Assembly: GCA_009784745.1 (NCBI GenBank)
Contig: WQXR01000081.1
Span: forward strand, 1-5,447
Length of the DNA: 5,447 bases
From: Methanomassiliicoccaceae archaeon
GTDB lineage: Archaea; Thermoplasmatota; Thermoplasmata; Methanomassiliicoccales; Methanomethylophilaceae
Reading direction: 5' to 3'
Below the pieces are notes generated by a model. That model saw only the letters and a program-made list of their open reading frames with translations. It searched no databases and was not told the origin of the DNA. Positions 1 through 5,438 of the stretch are shown here, piece after piece. Position 1 is the first letter of the stretch. Every line of letters starts with the position of its first letter. The translations under genes and the position numbers were made by a program.

Positions 1-37
1 ATGCAAACCAATTAATCTGTGATGCTCATGACAGTAC

Positions 38-412
38 ATGCATGAAGTTTCGGTGATGTCCGAGATGATAAAGGCAACGCTGGACAAATTGTCGGAATAT
101 GACGTCGCCGGTGTGGAAGAATTAGTTATTGTGATCGGTGACATGACGAATCTGGGCGAAGATCAATTAACATTTGCATATGAAGTGATGACCAAGGATA
201 CGATACTCTTCAATTCGAAATTAGTTATTGAACATGAATCAATACGTTTGAAATGCAGACAATGCGATTTTGACGGTCCGGCGGAAATAATAAAAAATGA
301 CGGTTATGATCATTCTATTCCTGTGTTATCGTGTCCGAAATGCAACGGACCCGTTGACGTAAAAGAAGGAATGGCCTGCTGCGTACGGTCAATAAAGATA
401 AAAGAGGGTTAA
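38..412 (+). CDS. hypA: HypA, hydrogenase nickel-insertion metallochaperone
   Basis: This 124-aa protein is a cytoplasmic nickel chaperone that, with HypB, delivers Ni to the large subunit of [NiFe] hydrogenase. It starts Met-His-Glu, and in this family the N-terminal amine and His2 bind nickel. Two CxxC pairs, C73/C76 and C99/C102, form the structural zinc site. The length is normal for HypA (about 115-125 aa). The ATG at 38 is fixed by the need for His2 and by an in-frame TGA at 29-31. A weak Shine-Dalgarno-like GTGAT lies at 20-24, about 13 nt upstream. The gene ends 2 nt before hypD, so the two are surely cotranscribed. The operon promoter is probably left of the window, because bases 1-37 show no convincing TATA box. 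hypB and hypC are not in view. Confidence 0.96.
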   Translation: MHEVSVMSEMIKATLDKLSEYDVAGVEELVIVIGDMTNLGEDQLTFAYEVMTKDTILFNSKLVIEHESIRLKCRQCDFDGPAEIIKNDGYDHSIPVLSCPKCNGPVDVKEGMACCVRSIKIKEG

Positions 413-414
413 AA

Positions 415-1497
415 ATGTTCAAATTCAGGGACGGTAAGACATCAGAAAAGATACTGAATGAGATAAAAAACCTAAACATCGAATGCAAATTGATGCACGT
501 CTGCGGAACGCACCAAGACACGATGGTACGTTTCGGATTGGAGGAACTGTTATCCGATGTCGGAATAGAGATACGTCAAGGGCCCGGGTGTCCGGTGTGT
601 GTGACAACAAGTTCAGAGGTTGCCGCAGGGATAACGTTAGCAAGATCAGGAAAAACGATATGTGTGTTCGGCGACATGATGAAGGTTCCGACAACAATAG
701 GATCACTGAACGATGCTAAAGCGGACGGTGCTGACGTACGTATAGTATACTCAATAGAGGACGCTGTTAAGTTAGCAGTATCATTACCGGAAAAGGACGT
801 CATATTCATGGCGGTCGGTTTTGAGACGACCTCGCCGACAACAGCAGTACCGCTTAACAAGGAAGTACCGAAGAATTTCTCGATATACAGCTGCCATCGT
901 ATCGTTCCTCCCGCGTTAGAGGCGATATTCAGTATGGGTGAGATAAAAGTGGATGGATTCATACAACCCGGTCACGTTTCCGTTATAACCGGTTTAGGAA
1001 TATTCGAACCGTTCTCTTCAAAATACAAGATACCTCAGGTCGTCGCCGGTTTTGAGCCGTTGGATCTGCTGATGGCGTCGTATATGCTTGCTAAACAGAT
1101 AAAGGAAGGAACTGCCGAAGTGGAAAATGAATATTCACGTTTGGTAAAGGCAGAAGGCAACATAAAAGCGCAGAAACTTATTACCGATACTTTTGAAACG
1201 GTTGACCGCAGATGGAGAGGTTTTCCTGTGATATCGAAAAGTACTCTCGTTTTGAAAAGTAAATTTGAAAGCAATGATGCATCCAAGGTCTACGAGGACA
1301 TTTTGAAGAATGTTCCGGAAGTGGAAGATGAGCCGAAAGGATGCAGATGCGGTGAAGTGTTAAGAGGATTGATACGTTCCGAAGAATGTCCGATGTTCGG
1401 CAGAACATGCAACCCCTCGAAGCCACTCGGACCGTGCATGGTATCCCATGAGGGAGGATGTAATATCGCGTTCCGTTTCCGCGCAGCAAAAAGGTGA
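415..1497 (+). CDS. hypD: HypD, [NiFe]-hydrogenase Fe(CN)2CO assembly scaffold
   Basis: HypD is an Fe-S protein that, with HypC, carries the iron while its CN and CO ligands are assembled for the [NiFe] active site. All family landmarks are present in this full-length 360-aa protein. They are CGTH at 30-33, GPGCPVC at 56-62 with C59 and C62, GFETT at 135-139, a conserved HR..PP at 161-166, QPGHVS at 184-189 and GFEPLD at 212-217. The C-terminal [4Fe-4S] region has cysteines 310, 312, 325, 332, 341 and 349. The start ATG follows the hypA stop by 2 nt, and GAGGG at 404-408, inside the hypA end, serves as ribosome binding site. The stop TGA overlaps the ribosome binding site of the next gene. 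No key residue is missing, so the protein should be functional if HypC, HypE and HypF are encoded elsewhere. Confidence 0.97.
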   Translation: MFKFRDGKTSEKILNEIKNLNIECKLMHVCGTHQDTMVRFGLEELLSDVGIEIRQGPGCPVCVTTSSEVAAGITLARSGKTICVFGDMMKVPTTIGSLNDAKADGADVRIVYSIEDAVKLAVSLPEKDVIFMAVGFETTSPTTAVPLNKEVPKNFSIYSCHRIVPPALEAIFSMGEIKVDGFIQPGHVSVITGLGIFEPFSSKYKIPQVVAGFEPLDLLMASYMLAKQIKEGTAEVENEYSRLVKAEGNIKAQKLITDTFETVDRRWRGFPVISKSTLVLKSKFESNDASKVYEDILKNVPEVEDEPKGCRCGEVLRGLIRSEECPMFGRTCNPSKPLGPCMVSHEGGCNIAFRFRAAKR

Positions 1498-1503
1498 CGT
1501 TCC

Positions 1504-2007
1504 TTGAAAGTTCTTGTTATAACGAACGATTCATCCGTATTCCTGAAAGACGGATTGTGCAGCGCAAAAGAAATGTTCGGCGGGCGTGTTTCGGAGGTCA
1601 GGAATTTTTGCAACAGGCTGTCGAAGATATGTGACGTTTCTTTTTCAATAATTTCCGGAAGATTCGGATTCGTTCCAGGCGAGTACACGATAATGCCTTA
1701 TGACGAGATAACGGACACACCGGAAAAGTATTACGAATTACAGGAACGGAAGGATTACGCAGCGATGATAAATTTCGTGTCGAGACCGTTCGATCATGTT
1801 CTTGTTCTTGTACCGAAAGCGATGATGGCGATACTTTTGGACAATGATGCATTTTCAAAAAAGGTCATTGCCGTTACAGGAACGGAGTTCAGAGAATATT
1901 TCAAAGAGAGAGGATGGTCATGGTATCCGCGTTCAGGGGCGAGAATAGGAAAAGCGAATGCCGACATGATAGTCAATGAATTGAAAGATATATCGAAACA
2001 TCCGTGA
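1504..2007 (+). CDS. Uncharacterised protein in the hyp operon
   Basis: I do not recognise a characterised family for this 167-aa soluble protein. It opens with a beta-strand (KVLVIT, residues 2-7) typical of a Rossmann-like alpha/beta fold. It then has SGRFGFVPG at 51-59 followed by MPYDE at 64-68, a hydrophobic strand HVLVLVP at 98-104, a second strand VIAVTG at 121-126, and a basic tail region RSGARIGK at 143-150. The S-G-R-F-G...P-Y-D pattern loosely recalls the DUF6884-type 'SAKYG...PYD' motif. That is a resemblance from memory and weak. No signal peptide, membrane segment or metal-binding cysteine cluster is visible. The start is a TTG at 1504, supported by GGTGA at 1493-1497, which also contains the hypD stop, with a 6-nt spacer. 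The 6-nt gap to hypD implies cotranscription and perhaps a link to hydrogenase maturation, which is inference only. Confidence 0.85.
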   Translation: MKVLVITNDSSVFLKDGLCSAKEMFGGRVSEVRNFCNRLSKICDVSFSIISGRFGFVPGEYTIMPYDEITDTPEKYYELQERKDYAAMINFVSRPFDHVLVLVPKAMMAILLDNDAFSKKVIAVTGTEFREYFKERGWSWYPRSGARIGKANADMIVNELKDISKHP

Positions 2008-2009
2008 GA

Positions 2010-2702
2010 CTATTTTCGGCGCATCTTTCTTATCGTTACCTTCGATTCGTCACTCACTCTGAACGAGTCGGTTATCTTGCTTAATGTTTTATTGAAAGTG
2101 AAAGTATCCAGCGTATTGTTTTTCAGATATGTCATCGTTATATCGGGGAACTTTATGAAACAAACGGAAAGGCACCACGCAACAGCCATTTTTACATAAT
2201 ATTTATCATTCTTGACCGTGTCCATATATTGCAGTATCCTGTCAACATATTTCTCATTCACAAAATGGAAGAGCATCACGGCAATTGTGAATCTTATTTG
2301 AAATTCCTCCTTCGTTCCGAGGAACGGCAGTATGAAATACCATACATCGTCCGCGTTCTTTTTGTTAACTTTTAACGCAGAACTCAACGAATCGCATATC
2401 GCCCAATTATCCATCCTTCTGACGATGTCCGCGATCATACCATGTCTCTCGCTCTGTTCCATCTTCGCCTGTGCTATGATAAAACTTCTGAGCAGCACAT
2501 CCTCATAATATTCATCTTCCGTTCCGTGAAGATACGAACGCCAATCTCCGCTGCATATCTCTTTTGCGAATTCCCTTATGACGGGATTCCTGATGCCGAT
2601 GATGGTATAATTCTTAGGAACGACGCATGTTTCACTGAATGATCTGTATTTTTCATCAGAATTCGAAAGGAATCTCTTTCTTATTTCTTCAGGGGTCTCC
2701 AT
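2010..2702 (-). CDS. AlkD-like HEAT-repeat DNA alkylation repair protein
   Basis: This 230-aa all-helical protein belongs to the DNA alkylation repair (AlkD-like, PF08713) family, whose characterised members excise N3- and N7-alkylated purines. The strongest signature is DNWAICDS at 98-105, followed by an arginine in QIRF (R137) and the tryptophan in KMAVAWCLSV (W176). The spacing of W100, D104, R137 and W176 closely matches W109, D113, R148 and W187 of Bacillus cereus AlkD, as I recall that numbering, so activity is plausible. It is the short version common in gut Firmicutes and methanogens, so horizontal acquisition is possible but unproven. The ATG lies inside the end of the methyltransferase gene (22-nt overlap), with GGTGTGG about 5 nt upstream as ribosome binding site, suggesting translational coupling. 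The stop is TAG, 2 nt from the stop of the convergent neighbour. Confidence 0.9.
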   Translation of the reverse strand: METPEEIRKRFLSNSDEKYRSFSETCVVPKNYTIIGIRNPVIREFAKEICSGDWRSYLHGTEDEYYEDVLLRSFIIAQAKMEQSERHGMIADIVRRMDNWAICDSLSSALKVNKKNADDVWYFILPFLGTKEEFQIRFTIAVMLFHFVNEKYVDRILQYMDTVKNDKYYVKMAVAWCLSVCFIKFPDITMTYLKNNTLDTFTFNKTLSKITDSFRVSDESKVTIRKMRRK

Positions 2703-3148
2703 TTTTCCACACCCAGTAAATATTCTTTGAACGGTATGCCGCCTGCATATCCTCTCATGTTACCGTCAGAACCTATAACCCGATGACACGGTATGATGAT
2801 GGATATCGGATTCTTACCGATAGCAGTGGCAACCGCTCTTATTGCTTTAGGATTGCCTATGTCATTTGCAATATCCTTGTACGTTACCGTTTCGCCGTAA
2901 GGTATCTTCATCAGCGAATCACAAACGTTCTTTTGTAATTCGCTTCCTTCGACATTCAGCGGAATGTCGAATTCCTTTCTTTTGCCGCTGAAATATTCGT
3001 TCAGTTGTTCTATCGTCCTTTTGATGACAGGAGTAACATTCTCTTTTTCTTTTACATTCTCGAATCCGATGTACACTATCGTCTCACCCGATGCGCGGAT
3101 GTATATCATTCCCGCCGGTGTTCTCAACGAGGTGCAAGAGATCGTCAT
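2681..3148 (-). CDS. ogt: Methylated-DNA--protein-cysteine methyltransferase
   Basis: This suicide repair protein transfers alkyl groups from O6-alkylguanine (and O4-alkylthymine) in DNA to its own cysteine. The active-site motif IPCHRVIG is clear, with the acceptor Cys at residue 121 counted from the ATG at 3148. Before it come YGETVTYKDIA, the helix-turn-helix start with its Tyr, and RAVATAIGKNPI, which holds the arginine finger and the Asn hinge. The N-terminal part is the usual RNase H-like Ada/Ogt domain. An in-frame GTG at 3170-3172 would add 8 residues (163 aa). I prefer the ATG at 3146-3148 (155 aa) because family N-termini match from there and a TATA-like box about 29 nt upstream would give a nearly leaderless mRNA. 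The gene overlaps the AlkD-like gene by 22 nt, forming a two-gene alkylation-damage operon. Confidence 0.94.
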   Translation of the reverse strand: MTISCTSLRTPAGMIYIRASGETIVYIGFENVKEKENVTPVIKRTIEQLNEYFSGKRKEFDIPLNVEGSELQKNVCDSLMKIPYGETVTYKDIANDIGNPKAIRAVATAIGKNPISIIIPCHRVIGSDGNMRGYAGGIPFKEYLLGVEKWRPLKK

Positions 3149-3172
3149 TAAGTTCGGTAACGGAACACGCAC

Positions 3173-3182
3173 GTATAATGCG
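3173..3182 (-). promoter_or_regulatory. TATA-like box for the ogt/alkD operon
   Basis: On the minus strand the sequence reads CGCATTATAC, centred about 29 nt before the preferred ogt ATG. This spacing is right for an archaeal TATA element driving a transcript that starts within a few bases of the start codon. No Shine-Dalgarno sequence precedes that ATG, consistent with a leaderless message. The match to the archaeal consensus is only partial. Confidence 0.4.
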
Positions 3183-3197
3183 TACGGCTCCCTAGCA

Positions 3198-3208
3198 AAG
3201 GTTTAATC
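3198..3208 (+). promoter_or_regulatory. TATA-like box for the DUF1648 gene
   Basis: AAGGTTTAATC, with a purine-rich BRE-like flank (GCAAAG) on its left, is centred about 27 nt before the ATG at 3231. No Shine-Dalgarno sequence is seen between them, so a leaderless transcript is likely. It lies within the 82-nt region shared with the divergent ogt promoter, so the two promoters are close enough to be coregulated. Confidence 0.4.
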
Positions 3209-3230
3209 GTTATTCTGCATTAAGAACAGC

Positions 3231-3572
3231 ATGGATAAGCCGTTGACGAGAACGCATTACATTGTTCTTGTGATCGCATCATTGATACCGTTCATCATGG
3301 TCTTGACAGCATTTCCGTTCATTCCGGATCCGATGCCTGCGCATTTCTCGCTGAGCGGAGACGTAAACAGATGGGGAAGCAGATATGAAGCGTTACTGTT
3401 GCCGGTAATAGCCGCATTCTCGGGTCTTTTACTGACATGGGCAACAAGGTTCTCCGAAACAAAGGATGATTACATGGGAAGACTGATGTTCTTCATCACG
3501 CTGGCAACGGTGTTGTTCCTGATCGTTATCGAGGCATTCGTACTGTATATGACATTATCGTACACGGCGTGA
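3231..3572 (+). CDS. DUF1648-domain small membrane protein
   Basis: This 113-aa integral membrane protein has three predicted membrane segments, at about 9-30, 53-71 and 84-109. Between the first two sits the hallmark DUF1648 signature, PDPMPAHFSLSGDVNRWGS (residues 32-50). This is the 'P..HF...G....W' loop found in SdpI-type immunity proteins and other small membrane proteins. SdpI proteins are about 200 aa and carry a second SdpI domain after DUF1648. That half is absent here, and the downstream DNA belongs to a different gene, so I see no frameshifted remnant. The actual function is unknown. The gene appears to have its own promoter, probably leaderless, and its TGA stop lies 4 nt from the stop of the convergent AbrB-like gene. 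A phage-type or bacteriocin immunity role would be speculation. Confidence 0.82.
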   Translation: MDKPLTRTHYIVLVIASLIPFIMVLTAFPFIPDPMPAHFSLSGDVNRWGSRYEALLLPVIAAFSGLLLTWATRFSETKDDYMGRLMFFITLATVLFLIVIEAFVLYMTLSYTA

Positions 3573-3580
3573 TGTATCAC
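3569..3580. repeat. 12-bp palindrome spanning two convergent stop codons
   Basis: GTGAT-GT-ATCAC is a perfect inverted repeat with 5-bp arms. It contains the stop codons of both the DUF1648 gene (TGA 3570-3572) and the minus-strand AbrB-like gene (3577-3579). The arms are too short and no T-run follows directly on either strand, so it is a poor terminator. It may simply result from two TGA stops facing each other. Confidence 0.4.
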
Positions 3581-3813
3581 AATCGTTCCATTCCGACAGA
3601 AGAGGTGTCAAACTCCTCTACAACATATTTTTCGTCGCATCCTTTCATTCTTTCTGAGAATGTCCTATGCCCCTTTTCCTTTCGGATGATGATCTTGTTC
3701 TCCGTGGCAGTTATGGTCAGTTCATCCCCCTCGTTTATGTCAGCGGTCCTGAGTATATATGCAGGAATGCGCACGGCACTGCTGTTGTACCATTTTCGGA
3801 TGTATGATCTCAT
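3577..3813 (-). CDS. AbrB/MazE-type DNA-binding antitoxin-like protein
   Basis: This 78-aa protein carries a SpoVT-AbrB swapped-hairpin DNA-binding domain. Residues 7-19 (KWYNSSAVRIPAY) match the family's 'KWGNS..VRIP' start, followed by a strand-rich ELTITATENKIIIRK at 31-45. The C-terminal tail, EEFDTSSVGMERL at 66-78, resembles the toxin-binding tail of MazE antitoxins, which wraps round MazF. Members act as dimers, repress their own operon and neutralise a ribonuclease toxin. No MazF-like or other toxin gene lies next to it: downstream is the convergent DUF1648 gene and upstream the divergent regulator. It is therefore either an orphan antitoxin or a stand-alone transcription factor. No Shine-Dalgarno sequence precedes the ATG at 3813, and a TATA-like box about 25 nt upstream suggests a leaderless mRNA. 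Confidence 0.85.
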   Translation of the reverse strand: MRSYIRKWYNSSAVRIPAYILRTADINEGDELTITATENKIIIRKEKGHRTFSERMKGCDEKYVVEEFDTSSVGMERL

Positions 3814-3824
3814 GGGGCGGGCTA

Positions 3825-3843
3825 TGTATGTGCACTATACAAA
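3825..3843 (-). promoter_or_regulatory. TATA box and overlapping inverted repeat, AbrB-like gene
   Basis: On the minus strand TTTGTATAGT (3834-3843) is centred about 25 nt before the ATG, as expected for an archaeal TATA box with a leaderless start. Overlapping it is an imperfect dyad, TGTAT (3825-3829) and ATACA (3837-3841), around a GTGCAC core. AbrB/MazE proteins typically bind such AT-rich palindromes to repress themselves, so this is a candidate autoregulatory operator. That role is inference from position. Confidence 0.35.
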
Positions 3844-3892
3844 CATTTTTGCGCATGCTGAAACCCTCTAACGGAATGGCAGCAATGTCGGA

Positions 3893-3936
3893 AAAAAATA
3901 TTAATAAAGCGGTTCTACGGTCAAAGGGGGACGGAG
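3893..3936 (+). promoter_or_regulatory. TATA box and ribosome binding site of the AlbA_2 gene
   Basis: The AT-rich tract AAAAAATATTAATAAAG at 3893-3909 contains a good archaeal TATA-like element centred near 3900. Transcription would then start near 3925, giving a short leader. That leader carries a purine-rich ribosome binding site, GGGGG at 3926-3930 with GGAG at 3933-3936, which fixes the ATG at 3937. Unlike its neighbours, this gene seems to use a leadered, Shine-Dalgarno-dependent start. Confidence 0.5.
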
Positions 3937-5295
3937 ATGCAACTAACGGAGACCGATAACACAGAGTACAAACGGAAGGTCACCGACAACATTGAAAAAT
4001 CGGTGGTCAGCTTCCTGAATGCTTCAGGCGGGGAGATACACATAGGTATTGATCCGAACGGTACAGTGTACGGTGTTGATGACTATGATGAAGAGATCCG
4101 GAAGTTCAACGACAGGGTAAGAACTAATATAACACCGTCAGCCCTAGGTTTATTTACCGTGACCCCTAAAATGGGCAGCAACGGTAAAGTTTACTTCGTC
4201 GTTAAGATCGCCAGCGGTTTTGAGAAGCCGTATTATATAAACGAATTCGGTATGTCGCCGAAGGGCTGTTTCATCAGAACGGGGACGCAATCATCACCAA
4301 TGACGCAGACGATGATCGATACGTTGTACACAAAACGTTCCCTTCATACGCTTAAGAATACTGTATCCCCGCGTCAAAAACTGACATTCACGCAGTTGAA
4401 GATATACTATGACGGAATGGGATTCTCAACCGAAAATGAGAATTTTCTGGAAAACCTTGATCTATATACCGATGACGGTAAGTTCAACTATCTTGCGTAT
4501 CTGATGGCCGATAACAACGCCGTCTCCGTTAAGATCGCACGTTACGCTGATACTGATAAAGTAGTAATCTTGCAGAAAACGGAATGCGGCGAATGTTCAT
4601 TACTGAAAGCAACGTACACGATGCTCGCTGCGCTTGATATGTATAACGAAACAGCAGTTGAGATAACATATCCGAAGCGCATAGAAACCAGACTCGTGGA
4701 CAAACTTGCTTTGCGTGAAGCAGCGATCAACGCCATTGTTCACAATGATTACATCAAAGGCGCCTATCCTGTCGTCGAATTCTATTCCGACCGTGTGGAA
4801 GTAACGTCATCCGGAGGATTGCCTACAGGTCTTGAAAAAGAAGAGTTCTTCAGAGGAAGATCACATCCGCGCAACCGCGAGATAATGCGCATATTCAAGG
4901 ACATGGATCTGTGCGAACAATTGGGTTCGGGGATGAAAAGGATCATGAAAGTATACAGCCCTGAAGACTTTGAGATATCGACGAACTTTGTTGTTGCGTC
5001 CTTCAAGTACGATGAGCATGCGCTCAAAGTGATGAGCGGTTCAGAGAAAGTTACGGAGAAGTACGGGAAAAGTTCGGGAAAAGTTCGGGAAAAGTTCGTT
5101 ACAATGTCTGCAACAAAAAAACGCATGCTTGAAATGATATCCGAGGACAATACAATCACTACAGATGCGATGGCCAGAGCAATTGGACTGACAGTACGGG
5201 CAGTAGAAAAGAACATTAAACAATTGAGAGACGCAGGCATACTCGAACGTAGAAACGGGGGGCGTAGCGGTTATTGGATGATAATCGAACAGTGA
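3937..5295 (+). CDS. AlbA_2/Schlafen-type ATP-binding transcriptional regulator
   Basis: This 452-aa protein is of the type often annotated as RecG-like or 'putative DNA-binding domain' protein. Its N-terminal AlbA_2 domain spans about 1-130, with TEYK at 9-12, FLNASGGEIHIGI at 26-38 and GVDD at 46-49. A middle region leads to a GHKL-like ATPase segment (HATPase_c_4): LREAAINAIVHNDY at 259-272, SSGGLP at 291-296, RSHPRNREI at 308-316 and GSGMKRI at 330-336. A lysine- and serine-rich linker (about 368-388) follows, then a C-terminal winged helix (about 393-450) with recognition-helix-like LTVRAVEKNIKQLRDAG. No helicase motifs are present, so it is not RecG; regulation of nearby or accessory genes is the likely role. 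The linker is encoded by tandem 11-bp repeats able to shift the frame. A short T-run at 5311-5314 after the stop might aid termination. Confidence 0.9.
   Translation: MQLTETDNTEYKRKVTDNIEKSVVSFLNASGGEIHIGIDPNGTVYGVDDYDEEIRKFNDRVRTNITPSALGLFTVTPKMGSNGKVYFVVKIASGFEKPYYINEFGMSPKGCFIRTGTQSSPMTQTMIDTLYTKRSLHTLKNTVSPRQKLTFTQLKIYYDGMGFSTENENFLENLDLYTDDGKFNYLAYLMADNNAVSVKIARYADTDKVVILQKTECGECSLLKATYTMLAALDMYNETAVEITYPKRIETRLVDKLALREAAINAIVHNDYIKGAYPVVEFYSDRVEVTSSGGLPTGLEKEEFFRGRSHPRNREIMRIFKDMDLCEQLGSGMKRIMKVYSPEDFEISTNFVVASFKYDEHALKVMSGSEKVTEKYGKSSGKVREKFVTMSATKKRMLEMISEDNTITTDAMARAIGLTVRAVEKNIKQLRDAGILERRNGGRSGYWMIIEQ
5042..5097 (+). repeat. Tandem 11-bp repeat inside the AlbA_2 regulator gene
   Basis: Three perfect head-to-tail copies of GGGAAAAGTTC occupy 5065-5097. 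Two diverged 11-bp units precede them in register (5042-5052 CAGAGAAAGTT and 5053-5063 ACGGAGAAGTA), making about five units. Because 11 is not divisible by 3, successive units are read in different frames, giving GKSS, GKVR and EKF. All three frames are open through the array. It falls exactly between the ATPase region and the winged helix. Adding or losing one unit would shift the downstream frame. Confidence 0.93.
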
Positions 5296-5330
5296 CAGCA
5301 CAATTCAACCTTTTAATGGAATAATATGAG

Positions 5331-5403
5331 TGCGGACGCCGGGATTCGAACCCGAGTTCTAAGCTTGGCAAGCTCAAGTGATAACCAGCTACACTACATC
5401 CGC
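5331..5403 (-). tRNA. tRNA-Gly (anticodon GCC)
   Basis: The minus strand folds into a complete 73-nt tRNA. The acceptor stem GCGGATG pairs with CGTCCGC (one G-T-type pair). The anticodon stem TGAGC/GCTTA encloses loop TTGCCAA, giving anticodon GCC for glycine. The T arm TCGGG/CCCGG encloses TTCGAAT, and the discriminator base is A. There is no intron, and no CCA is encoded after the discriminator (CTC follows), as is usual in archaea where CCA is added after transcription. It converges with the AlbA_2 gene, 35 nt away. No clear T-run terminator follows on this strand. Confidence 0.97.
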
Positions 5404-5426
5404 TTTTCAGGCTGGGGAACCCATCG

Positions 5427-5438
5427 TTAAATATAAAG
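5427..5438 (-). promoter_or_regulatory. TATA box of the tRNA-Gly gene
   Basis: On the minus strand CTTTATATTTAA is a near-consensus archaeal TATA box centred about 30 nt upstream of the mature tRNA 5' end. Transcription would start a few bases before the tRNA, leaving a short 5' leader for RNase P. This is the best promoter match in the window and supports an archaeal host. Confidence 0.7.

Noticed and set aside
1..37. Tail of an upstream gene
   Set aside because: All three plus-strand frames stop early or run briefly into hypA, and the fragment is too short to assign to hypB, hypC or anything else.
1290..1688. Minus-strand open frame across the hypD end and the next gene
   Set aside because: Shadow of two well-supported plus-strand genes, with no start signal or domain.
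3569..3580. Palindrome as an intrinsic bidirectional terminator
   Set aside because: Arms of only 5 bp with a 2-base spacer cannot form a stable hairpin, and no T-run follows.
3569..3871. Plus-strand open frame of 100 aa over the AbrB-like gene
   Set aside because: It is antisense to a gene with clear family signatures, has no recognisable domain, and lacks a ribosome binding site.
5115..5121. Run of seven A as a programmed frameshift site
   Set aside because: No downstream stem-loop was apparent, and both alternative frames stop within a few codons, so no sensible product follows. It may add to slippage mutability only.
5041..5301. Minus-strand open frame with many cysteines resembling zinc fingers
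   Set aside because: It lies wholly antisense to the winged-helix end of the AlbA_2 gene and has no ribosome binding site or promoter. The cysteines are a by-product of the opposite strand's codons.
5331..5403. tRNA-Gly as an integration (att) site for a mobile island holding the regulator
   Set aside because: I looked for a second copy of the tRNA 3' end in the window and found none, and no integrase is present. A copy outside the window cannot be excluded.
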